Source: Streptomyces canus
GTDB taxonomy: Bacteria; Actinomycetota; Actinomycetes; Streptomycetales; Streptomycetaceae
Reading direction: 5' to 3'
NCBI RefSeq assembly: GCF_030816965.1
Contig: NZ_JAUSYQ010000002.1
Coordinates: 5,553,501-5,617,500, forward strand
Length of the DNA stretch: 64,000 bases
Shown: piece by piece, positions 43,878 to 51,201 of the stretch
Layout: every line of letters starts with the position of its first letter
Position numbering within the stretch: position 1 is the stretch's first letter
Translations under genes and position numbers: made by a program
Notes under the pieces: generated by a model
Seen by the model: the letters and a program-made list of their open reading frames with translations, nothing else
What the model was told of the DNA's origin: nothing
Database searches by the model: none

Positions 43878-44309
43878 ATGCCCCGAACTGTGTGGAACGG
43901 CGCCATCAGCTTTGGCCTGGTCACGGTACCTATTCACGTCCAGAGTGCGACCGAGAACCACAGCATCCAGTTCCACCAGTACCACCTGGAGGACATGGGC
44001 CGGGTGCGGGTCAAGAAGGTGTGTGAGCTGGAGGACCGTGAAGTCGCCCAGTCGGAGATCGGCAAGGGCTACGAGTACGCCAAGGACCAGATCGTCGCCA
44101 TCTCCGATGCGGACCTGCGGGAGCTGCCGTTGCCCACGGCGAAGGCCATCGAGATCGAAGCCTTCGTGCCGCTCGAGTCCCACAGCAACAGTGAGCGGCG
44201 GCTTCCGTTCTACTGGTGGGAGGCTCCTGAGGGGAGCGTGGGTGCAACGTACGCAGTTCGCCCCTCGGTGGCAGCGGTGTTCCTGGCGGCTCAGCTCGAC
44301 GCCGCGTGA
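43878..44309 (+). pseudogene. Truncated Ku-like non-homologous end-joining protein
   Basis: The first 104 residues are textbook bacterial Ku: MPRTVWNGAISFGLVTVPIH, FHQYHLEDMGRVRVKKVCEL, and ELPLPTAKAIEIEAFVPLES. After that the frame reads 39 residues unrelated to Ku and stops at 143 instead of about 280-350. The dimerisation core and C-terminal region are therefore missing. The ATG follows GGAGG. Loss looks like a deletion junction near 44190, not a single-base shift, since no Ku continuation is seen in other frames. Confidence 0.85.
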
Positions 44310-44555
44310 TCTGCACAGCCACAACTGACCACCGGCGGCCGTGACCTGCGGCGGTCTTATCGATCAACGCCCTCACCTGCTGCTTGAGCTGTCGGCAGTT
44401 GTCGACGTTGGTCATCGTTGAGCGCCCTTCCACGGCCCCAGGACGGCCCGGGAGGGCGCGCGTGCTGCACTCCGGAACAGGCCGCGGAGTGTCCCGCGCG
44501 GTCATCGTGCCCCCCATAGCCGCAGGATCTACCTGCTCGTTGGGCTCTGAGGGGG

Positions 44556-46361
44556 CTAGTTTGCCAAGCTGAAGCCAAGGCCAAAAGTTCTTTTCCCCGG
44601 GGCGCTACACGTCGTGAGAGACCTCATGCTTGGCGTCCTGCGTCGAAGCTTATTATTCGGAATTTTTGTCAAATCGCTTGCTAGCACCGGATATATCGAT
44701 CGAAGCAATTCGACACGCTCTCGGCGACTCATGCGCTTTATCTCTCTACCGTCAACTGTCGCTTGATGGCTTGAGAACTCATTTCCGTCCACGGGCCCCT
44801 GCATTCCGCTTCGCATGGCAACGAGTGCCTTCTGCAAGACAGGGTCAATTTCACCTACCTGTGCAGCGGATTGAACACTCACGAGCGTATCGGAACCCAT
44901 GATGGGGCACGAGAAGGCGGCAACCAGGAAATCTACCATGGTGAGCTTTGTGATCTCAGTAGGTAGCATCCTGCCTATATCGCCGCCCCCTATCTCCTGA
45001 GAACGAAGGGCGGAAGCAATTACAGCCGCGGCATCTGCATAGTGTTCGGAATCATCGGGATCGATTTCACATGCACGCACGTGCGCCTCGATTGCATCCA
45101 CCTGCCGACCACGGGTTGCCATGGCACTACCCAACCAAGCGGCAGAACTCGCGTCGACACCTGGAGTGGTGACAGCGCGGCTGTAATATTCAAGAGACGC
45201 ATCCCGCTTACCGGTTTGATTCAGCGCTCGGGCATGATTACGGAGTACAACCGTATTGTCCGGCAACTTCTCTACTAGCGCTTTGGTGATCTTCAAGGCG
45301 GCGTCATCAAGGCCATCCCGGTGGTACGCATCGAGCATGATTGCAAAAGCATCGTCAACGTGATCGGGAAGAATCACACCACCATCCTCGACGCGAATCC
45401 CGAGGAGATTCCCCAGTTCTTCTCGGGCCCGCTCTCGATCCCTGGGGTCTTCTGAGTGCGCCAAGGTGCCCAGCAGATGGCGCTTGAAGTTCTGGTCGTT
45501 CGGCCGCAGTTCTAGAGCCCGTTCCTGCAGTTTTATGGCCACATCCGGGAGATCCAGGGCGAGCGCGTCCGACGCAAGAGTCATCCATGTATTAGCCGAG
45601 ACGGCAAAAGAACTCCCATTAACCAATTGCATAAGAATACCGAGGAAATCGACTCTCTTTTCTTCGTGTGCCAACGTTCGTGCCTGGTTTGCTAGATCGA
45701 CTGGCAGTTCCCCGCGCTGCGCCTTCCCGAGGGTCAGTGAGATTACATCTACAATGCTCTCCGCCTGTATTGTTCCCGCGGGCTCGATGCCATAGCGATC
45801 CAGTGCTGTCTTAAGGCGGGCATTTTCCTCTCTCAAGTCGCCTTCAGTAGATCCCTTTGCGTGAGAGAAGATGTTATCAGGAAGGGACGGGAGGAAATCG
45901 TGCACCGGGTTATCCTTTGACCCATCCGACGCCTCGCCCGTGGCAGCCGCCTTCGCGAAGTTGACAAGCATGCTGCGCAGCTTTTCAACACCCCGCAGAT
46001 CGGGACTGAACTCGATAATTCGATAAGGCTTCAAGTCGAATGGGATGGTCGACTTCTCAGTATCAACCATCATGACGGTCCCTTGGCCGCGCAGAGCGTG
46101 TCGAATGCCCAGCTCGTAGAAGACATTGGCATTCAAGTCTGTTAGATCTGCTACTACGAGGTCGGCAGTTGTGAGGCGACGAACTATGTCGGCTGTTATA
46201 GCCCCGCCCTTCGCTACGTCGTCGGCACGCGTAACTTTATACCCAAGCTCTTTGATGACTGGCTCAATTACCGTATCGCGTAGCGCGCGATAGTGTTCGT
46301 ACTCTTCTGTTCCTGGCTTCCTGATGGGCATAATAACGAAACAGTTCTTCGTGCCGGCCAT
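44556..46361 (-). CDS. N-terminal nucleoside-deoxyribosyltransferase/TIR-like domain plus TPR repeats, defence candidate
   Basis: The protein has 601 residues. The N-terminal 150 residues show NCFVIMPIRKPGTEEYEHY, VIEPVIKELGYKVTRADDV and VVADLTDLNANVFYELGIRH, the fold shared by predicted nucleotide-processing domains related to nucleoside 2-deoxyribosyltransferases and TIRs. Helical TPR-like repeats follow (EHYADAAAV, AWLGSAMATRGRQVDAIEAH). Such sensors or NAD-type nucleotide hydrolases occur in bacterial immune systems. GC content is low. The ATG at 46361 is used; a GTG three codons earlier is possible. The last 20 residues look basic and unrelated. Confidence 0.75.
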   Translation of the reverse strand: MAGTKNCFVIMPIRKPGTEEYEHYRALRDTVIEPVIKELGYKVTRADDVAKGGAITADIVRRLTTADLVVADLTDLNANVFYELGIRHALRGQGTVMMVDTEKSTIPFDLKPYRIIEFSPDLRGVEKLRSMLVNFAKAAATGEASDGSKDNPVHDFLPSLPDNIFSHAKGSTEGDLREENARLKTALDRYGIEPAGTIQAESIVDVISLTLGKAQRGELPVDLANQARTLAHEEKRVDFLGILMQLVNGSSFAVSANTWMTLASDALALDLPDVAIKLQERALELRPNDQNFKRHLLGTLAHSEDPRDRERAREELGNLLGIRVEDGGVILPDHVDDAFAIMLDAYHRDGLDDAALKITKALVEKLPDNTVVLRNHARALNQTGKRDASLEYYSRAVTTPGVDASSAAWLGSAMATRGRQVDAIEAHVRACEIDPDDSEHYADAAAVIASALRSQEIGGGDIGRMLPTEITKLTMVDFLVAAFSCPIMGSDTLVSVQSAAQVGEIDPVLQKALVAMRSGMQGPVDGNEFSSHQATVDGREIKRMSRRERVELLRSIYPVLASDLTKIPNNKLRRRTPSMRSLTTCSAPGKRTFGLGFSLAN

Positions 46362-47033
46362 GAGTGTCACCTGCCCCTGCAGCTCCGGTGTGACGGCTCT
46401 CGCGTGCCAGAAGCGCCCACCGCCGTCAGTCGGCTCTGAGGCCGATTTTAGAGTGAGATAAATCGCAAGGTGATAATCCAGCCCACCATAGTTTGGCGCT
46501 TGGTTGCGTCCCCTCTCCTTCTAGTGAAAGGGGCATTCTGCCTGCAGTCAAAAGGATCATCATTCACCGAGCCTGACCATGCCACAAGGGCTGTCGAGGG
46601 GCGTGCAGTGGTCCATGGCTTGGCTCGTCGTGGTGTTGTCGCCCCTCGCGCTTGCGCTCACGCAGCTGCACAAGCGAGGTACAGCAGCCGTGTGAAGGTG
46701 GACGTTTTTCGCGACGGTTCTTCCGGTGATTGAGGACGGTGACAATCCTCAGCCCACCACCCCCTCCAGCTCCCATCCCGTCTGCCGTCGACCCACACAC
46801 CGTGGAGCGGGCGTGGTTCAGGGCGTCAAGGTGGAGCGCCCTGCTGGACGAACGACCTTGACGCCCTGGGCCGCGACTGCTCGGCTCTGCCTGGGGCGAT
46901 GGCAGACGGGATGGGAGCACCCCGCGCACGCCACCACTCGACCGGCACCCGCGAACGCCGCCCCCGCCGCGCCGCAGAGGCGGCGCGCGCCCGCGCCGTG
47001 CGCGGGCCTTGAACTAGTAGAGATAGTTGTAAC
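46362..47033. other. Non-coding region of the element with nested inverted repeats
   Basis: No gene is supported in 672 bp. It marks the switch from AT-rich cargo to GC-rich backbone. It contains the long nested inverted repeat at 46769-46918 and GC-rich short palindromes near 46980-47015. A replication or transfer origin is possible. Confidence 0.5.
46769..46918. repeat. Nested long inverted repeat, possible replication (single-strand) or transfer origin
   Basis: The outer arms GCTCCCATCCCGTCTGCC (46769-46786) and GGCAGACGGGATGGGAGC (46901-46918) are perfect 18-bp inverses. The inner arms CAGGGCGTCAAGGT (46819-46832) and ACCTTGACGCCCTG (46855-46868) are perfect 14-bp inverses with a 22-base loop. 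The whole can fold as one extended hairpin of 150 bases. Confidence 0.8.
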
Positions 47034-47474
47034 TCAGTCGGGCGCACGGGCCTGTTGGGCCTCTGCCGGTGAGTGCCTGTCGGACTTGGCATCGACCTGG
47101 TCCTGGTGACCGGTGGCTCGGAACTCGTCCAGGAGCTCGAAGAACATCTGCATGGCGGGCCTGCCGGATCGCTCCGCCTCATGCTGGATCTCGACGGCCC
47201 AGCCGAGGGGGGAGTGACGGCCCAAGCGCTGCCATAGCCACTCGGTGAAGCGGCCCTGACTGCCCGGGATCCAGAAGTCGAACGGCTCCGCGATGTCGTG
47301 GATCCCTAGCGCAACGCGGTAGCCGGTGAGCATGGAGTCCAGGTGCTGCAAGGAGCTGTGATGGACCCACATGCCTGGGCGGAGTCGTACTTCCTCCAGG
47401 AAGTCGTACACGTCGGTGAGATCTTCGAGGTGCCTGGGCTTGCGCCTCGTTCCGCCTACGTCCGAGTCGGTCAT
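47034..47474 (-). CDS. Hypothetical protein of the element
   Basis: This 146-residue soluble protein contains YDFLEEVRLRPGMWVHHSSL, then HLDSMLTGYRVALGIHDI and EWLWQRLGRHSPLGWAVEI. The RPGMW-type opening is familiar from actinobacterial hypothetical proteins encoded in accessory regions, but no function is known to me. It probably shares a leftward operon with the next gene. Confidence 0.65.
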   Translation of the reverse strand: MTDSDVGGTRRKPRHLEDLTDVYDFLEEVRLRPGMWVHHSSLQHLDSMLTGYRVALGIHDIAEPFDFWIPGSQGRFTEWLWQRLGRHSPLGWAVEIQHEAERSGRPAMQMFFELLDEFRATGHQDQVDAKSDRHSPAEAQQARAPD

Positions 47475-47483
47475 GCGTGCACC

Positions 47484-47882
47484 CTATTGAGAAGCTGTGC
47501 CCGTTGAAGGCCCTGTATGAGGCTTGAACTGGTGCGCGCAGGCTGGGATGTCGAGGACCTGGCGGCGTGCGAGGGGCAGGAAGATCACAGGTCGGATTGT
47601 CCAGGTGATGCGAGTGCTGGCCTGGGTGAGGGAGACCGTGCAGGGCTCGGCGCGTAGGAGTGCCTTCCTCGTGGTGATGCGGCCGTCGTACAGCCATTCC
47701 CAGGCTTGCTGTGAGGCGTCGGGATCCAGTGCCGGTGAGATCGTGCGGAGGGCGACCGCTACCCATCTGTCGGCTTGCGGTGCCGAGTATGCGTCGAAGG
47801 AAGCTCGCAAGACCAGCCGAGTCTCCTCGGCAAGGTCTTCGGTCCAGCACTCGCACCAGTAGCCCCGTTGCGGCTTGTCCAT
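47484..47882 (-). CDS. Hypothetical protein of the element
   Basis: The protein has 132 residues. It is a compact domain with WCECWTEDLAEETRLVLRAS and DRWVAVALRTISPALDPDA, ending in an all-beta piece (STRITWTIRPVIFLPLA). The ATG at 47882 overlaps the stop of the ATP-binding fragment (TGATG), so the two were translationally coupled before that gene was truncated. A GTG two codons upstream is an alternative start. Confidence 0.65.
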   Translation of the reverse strand: MDKPQRGYWCECWTEDLAEETRLVLRASFDAYSAPQADRWVAVALRTISPALDPDASQQAWEWLYDGRITTRKALLRAEPCTVSLTQASTRITWTIRPVIFLPLARRQVLDIPACAHQFKPHTGPSTGTASQ

Positions 47883-48050
47883 CAGCACGAGTGGCCTCCC
47901 GCAGGCGGGCCCGTGAACAGTTCCGCGATGACCGTGTGACCGCCGTCGCTCTCGTGGACCACGACCCGGTGGGCGATCACGCTGACCATGCCCAAGCCCC
48001 GGCCGTGCTCGGCGCCCTGGTCCTGGCGCTCGATCTTCGGGGTGGTGCCG
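47882..48050 (-). pseudogene. HATPase-type ATP-binding (anti-sigma-like) protein, C-terminal fragment
   Basis: The leftward frame ends GAEHGRGLGMVSVIAHRVVV then HESDGGHTVIAELF, the G2 box and last strands of the Streptomyces RsbW-like ATP-binding family. The N-terminal half with the N and G1 boxes is missing: to the right the DNA becomes another gene on the opposite strand. The join is near 48045-48055. Confidence 0.65.
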
Positions 48051-48094
48051 GCGCCTCCGAGATCGCCAAGGACGCCGTCAGCGGTGAGGCGCTG

Positions 48095-48328
48095 ATGACG
48101 ATCGGCGTCGTGTACATCGAGGACGGTGAGTCCTCGCTGATCAAGGTCACCGTGCCGGAGGGCGGTGTTTCCGAGGGGCTGAACCTCGGTGCTCCGGTCT
48201 CGCTGCCGGGGCTCATCGCCCGGCCGTGGGAGTCGGTGTTCAACGGCCAGCAGCGTCACGGCATCGCCTACCGGGCCGCCGCCGTCACCTCTGCCGCTTT
48301 CCCGGCCACCATGGGGGCCACCGCCTGA
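48095..48328 (+). CDS. Small conserved AICE protein, 5' end damaged
   Basis: This is a 77-residue product if translation starts at the ATG at 48095. The sequence IGVVYIEDGESSLIKVTVPEG, then ARPWESVFNGQQRHGIAYRA is characteristic of a small protein placed just upstream of the FtsK-like gene in AICEs, perhaps a single-strand-binding-like fold. Homologous sequence begins a few codons upstream (IAKDAVSGEAL) but the original start seems lost in the junction with the ATP-binding fragment. The stop overlaps the next ATG. Confidence 0.6.
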   Translation: MTIGVVYIEDGESSLIKVTVPEGGVSEGLNLGAPVSLPGLIARPWESVFNGQQRHGIAYRAAAVTSAAFPATMGATA

Positions 48329-49705
48329 TGACCGATCTGACGACATTCCTGGAGGTGGGTGGTCCCCTCGCCGCGCTCGGCGGCGGGGCCGCCTACACCC
48401 GGGCCAAGTACCCGGCGGTCTACTGGTCCGCCGTCGGCGTCCCGATATCCACCGTCCGCCTGCTCAGCTCGTACGCCTCCGTCATGGAAGCGTGCGGCCT
48501 GACCGTCGCCCCGTCCCGGCTGCGGGTCCTCGCCGTCAAGGCCACCACCCGGCGGGAGGTCCGGCCTGTCCCGCCCCGCCGGGGGCTCATCCGACCGACC
48601 TCGACAGGGCTGCGTATCTGGTTGCGGCTCGCTCCAGGGCAGGAGCCCGCTGACGTCGCTGCCTCGGCTGAACGGCTGCGGCACGCCCTGGGGCGTTCAC
48701 GCCGTCTACGTCACCACCGTCAAACCGGGTGTCGTGGAACTGCGGCTTGTCGGCTATGACGTTTTGCGGCGGGTCCGGATGCCTCGCAAGGCTGACTCCG
48801 GGTTCCTCAAGGTGCCGGTCGCCCTGAGGGAGGATGCCACTCCGTTCGTACGGGACTACCGGACCGTTCCCCACCAACTCACCCTCGGCGCAACCCTGTC
48901 TGGCAAGTCCATGTACCTGCGCCACCTCATCGCCGGACTCGCCCCTCAGCCTGTCGCGCTCGTTGGCATCGACTGCAAACGCGGCGTCGAACTGGCGCCC
49001 TTCGCCGCCCGCTTGTCCGCCCTCGCCACCGACCCGGACGAAGCCGCTGGGCTGCTGCCCGTGCTGGTCAAGGAAATGGAGGACCGATACGACCTGATCA
49101 AGGAACGGCAGAGCATCGCGCCCGGCACCCCGGACGAGGAGATCACCTCCGACATCTGGGGCCTGCCCGAGAGCGAACGACCCGTGCCCATCGTCCTGTT
49201 CGTCGACGAGGTCGCCGAACTCTTCCTCACCGCCACCCGCAAGGACGAGGAACGCCGCGACGAGATGGTCACCCAGCTCATCCGCCTCGCCCAGCTCGGC
49301 CGCGCCGCCGGCATTTACCTCGAAGTCTGTGGGCAGCGCTTCGGCGCCGAACTCGGCAAGGGCGCCACCATGCTCCGCGCCCAGCTCACCGGCCGCGTCT
49401 GCCACCGCGTCAACGACGAAGCCTCCGCCAAGATGGCCCTCGGCGACATCGCACCGGAAGCGGTCTCCGCCGCCTGCGCCATCGCCCCCGAACTCCCCGG
49501 CCTCGCCGTCGCGGGCGACACCTCCGGCGGCTGGTCCCGCATCCGCACTCCCTATCTCTCCCTCGGCGATGCCGCCGAGATCTGCCGGGAGGCGGCGCAC
49601 CTGGTGCCCGACCTCGTCGCGCTCAAGCCCTTCCGGCCCGACGTCCCCGTACGCCTCGTCGAGACCCCGGACCCCGTGGTCCTGCCGCACCCGGTGACCG
49701 ACTGA
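48328..49705 (+). pseudogene. FtsK/SpoIIIE-like DNA translocase (AICE tra), frameshifted
   Basis: The first part (48328 to about 48685) encodes MTDLTTFLEVGGPLAALGGG, YTRAKYPAVYWSAVGVPIS and PADVAASAERLRHA. Continuation GVHAVYVTTVKPGVVELRLVGYDVL lies in another frame; removing one C from the CCC near 48686-48688 joins them. The second part has the Walker A-like GATLSGKSMYLRHLIAGL, Walker B VPIVLFVDEVAELFL and the ring motif YLEVCGQRFGAELGKGATMLRAQ. Intact, it would be a hexameric pump moving double-stranded DNA between mycelia. GTG at 48734 could still yield the motor half, without the N-terminal domain. Confidence 0.88.
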
Positions 49706-49787
49706 CGCTCACCTCCACCCAGTCGGCGTGACCTCCTCGCGCCACGTCCCTACCCCTGTCATGCCCGAAACCGAAAGGAGCCGGACC

Positions 49788-50417
49788 GTGCGCGTCCATC
49801 TGGCCCGTGTCGACGCGGTGTTGGTCCAGGCGCTCATCGCCGCCGCACTGTCCTTCGCCCACATCCACGACATCGCCATGGCGACCGGACAGGACGGATG
49901 GAAGGCGTGGGCCTACCCGATCAGCGTTGACCTGCTGCTCGTCGCCGCATGGCGTCGACTGCGCTCCGGTACGGCCAAAGCGGCGGCCTGGTGCTGGTTC
50001 GTCATCGCCCTCGCCGCCTCCCTCGGCGCCAACGTCGCCACCGCCGGACTCCTCGACATGACCAACGTGCCGGCCTGGCTGCGCATCCTCGTCGCGGGCT
50101 GGCCCGCGGTCGCCTTCCTCGGCGGAACCCTCCTCGCCCACTCAGCGCCCAAAGCGGCCACCGACGAGAACGGCGCGGAACTCATCGAGGACCAGGAGGA
50201 CGAGCCCGAAGCCACACCCGACCCGGCTGTCCAACCCGCCACCGACTCGACCCCGCCAACTCCGCCCGTCCCGGTCCCGGTTGCCTTGGTCGATCACGCC
50301 CGCAAGGTCGCCGCCGAACACCACACCCGCACCGGCATCCCCATCGACGTCCCAACCCTTCGGGCCCGCCTCGGCGTCCCGGCCCCGATGGCCGAAGCCA
50401 TCGCCGCCCAACTCTGA
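49788..50417 (+). CDS. DUF2637 domain-containing membrane protein (Spd-like)
   Basis: The protein has 209 residues from a GTG behind AAAGGAG. Four TM segments occupy about residues 8-125 (VLVQALIAAALSFAHIHDIA, WAYPISVDLLLVAAW, WCWFVIALAASLGANVATAG, ILVAGWPAVAFLGGTLLAH), followed by an acidic linker and a C-terminal helical tail. DUF2637 proteins sit after the tra gene in AICEs and Streptomyces plasmids and aid intramycelial spread. Confidence 0.85.
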   Translation: MRVHLARVDAVLVQALIAAALSFAHIHDIAMATGQDGWKAWAYPISVDLLLVAAWRRLRSGTAKAAAWCWFVIALAASLGANVATAGLLDMTNVPAWLRILVAGWPAVAFLGGTLLAHSAPKAATDENGAELIEDQEDEPEATPDPAVQPATDSTPPTPPVPVPVALVDHARKVAAEHHTRTGIPIDVPTLRARLGVPAPMAEAIAAQL

Positions 50418-50429
50418 AAGGAGGCCAAC

Positions 50430-50621
50430 GTGTCCGCGAACCGCCGCTTCCGCAACGTCACCCGCATCGGCCCCGTCCAGGTCGGCACCTCCTACGACGG
50501 TCGGGGACGGGAGAAGCACACCGCCGCCTGCGCGGCACCGCGCTGCGGCTTCTCCGCCGACTACGACAGCCGCGCCGCCGCCGAACTGGCCGCCCGCACC
50601 CACCGCTGCCCCGTCCGCTGA
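50430..50621 (+). CDS. Mobile element transfer protein (small, AICE-type)
   Basis: This 63-residue protein begins at a GTG preceded by AAAGGAGG. It has two Cys and two His arranged as CAAPRCGFSADYDSRAAAELAARTHRC, which could form a zinc-ribbon-like site. Proteins of this size and pattern occupy the same position in many AICEs. The role in transfer is inferred from context. Confidence 0.78.
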   Translation: MSANRRFRNVTRIGPVQVGTSYDGRGREKHTAACAAPRCGFSADYDSRAAAELAARTHRCPVR

Positions 50622-50637
50622 AAGGACCTACCGCCCC

Positions 50638-50832
50638 GTGACCGTCAGCCTGCCGCTCGTCGTCGTGCTCGGCTTCTTCGCCTGGGGAGCGGTCAAGTTC
50701 CTCGGCGTCCGCACCTGGATCGTCGTCCTGATCGCCCTCTTCGGCTTCTGGCTCTCCCACACCTTCCTCGCCCCCGCCATCGAATCCGGCACGCGCTCGG
50801 GCGTGACCGTCATAAACGGCTCACATGCCTAG
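50638..50832 (+). CDS. Small two-TM membrane protein, spread (Spd) candidate
   Basis: The 64 residues are almost all hydrophobic: VSLPLVVVLGFFAWGAVKFL and WIVVLIALFGFWLSHTFLAP. The GTG follows GAAAGGAC. Its position between the transfer protein and SpdD indicates a spread function, as for similar small membrane proteins of pIJ101 and pSAM2. Confidence 0.7.
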   Translation: MTVSLPLVVVLGFFAWGAVKFLGVRTWIVVLIALFGFWLSHTFLAPAIESGTRSGVTVINGSHA

Positions 50833-50857
50833 ACGAGTAGATAAGAAAGGCTCTGTC

Positions 50858-51106
50858 GTGTTCCTGCCCAAGTACCCCGACAACCCGACGCCGCCGCCCG
50901 CACACACCCACACCGCACCGACCGACCCGGCACCCGCTCGCCGCTCGCTGCCCTCGGTGTCCATCGATCAGAAGACGGTCCTCGCCCTGGTCGTCGGCGG
51001 AGTCGTCCTCACCGCGCTCCTGGCCGCCGTCGCCGTCACGGCCATCTCCGTCGCCGTGGCCGCCGTGGTCCTGCGCTCCCTGCTCCGCGACCAGCACCAC
51101 CGCTGA
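50858..51106 (+). CDS. SpdD-like spread protein
   Basis: This 82-residue protein opens MFLPKYPDNPTPPP, followed by a Pro/Thr/Ala-rich linker and one long C-terminal TM (VLALVVGGVVLTALLAAVAVTAISVAVAAVVLRSLL). This layout is the SpdD family signature. The GTG at 50858 follows AAAGG. The family aids plasmid or AICE spread and pock formation. The frame is open to 50825 but without a better start. Confidence 0.82.
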   Translation: MFLPKYPDNPTPPPAHTHTAPTDPAPARRSLPSVSIDQKTVLALVVGGVVLTALLAAVAVTAISVAVAAVVLRSLLRDQHHR

Positions 51107-51201
51107 GCCCACTCGGCCTCCGGGGCGGCGGCACACGACCAAGCATTACGCCGCCCCGGGGCCTGTTCCTCCCGACCGAGCAAGCCAGAAGGAGAAACGC
51201 C

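Noticed and set aside
44310..44555. Possible small gene after the ku remnant
   Set aside because: Short frames on both strands lack ribosome-binding sites and any family resemblance.
47711..48094. Upstream extension of the small AICE gene at 48095
   Set aside because: This stretch is antisense to the 132-residue gene and to the ATP-binding fragment, and does not resemble the AICE family before IAKDAVSGEAL.
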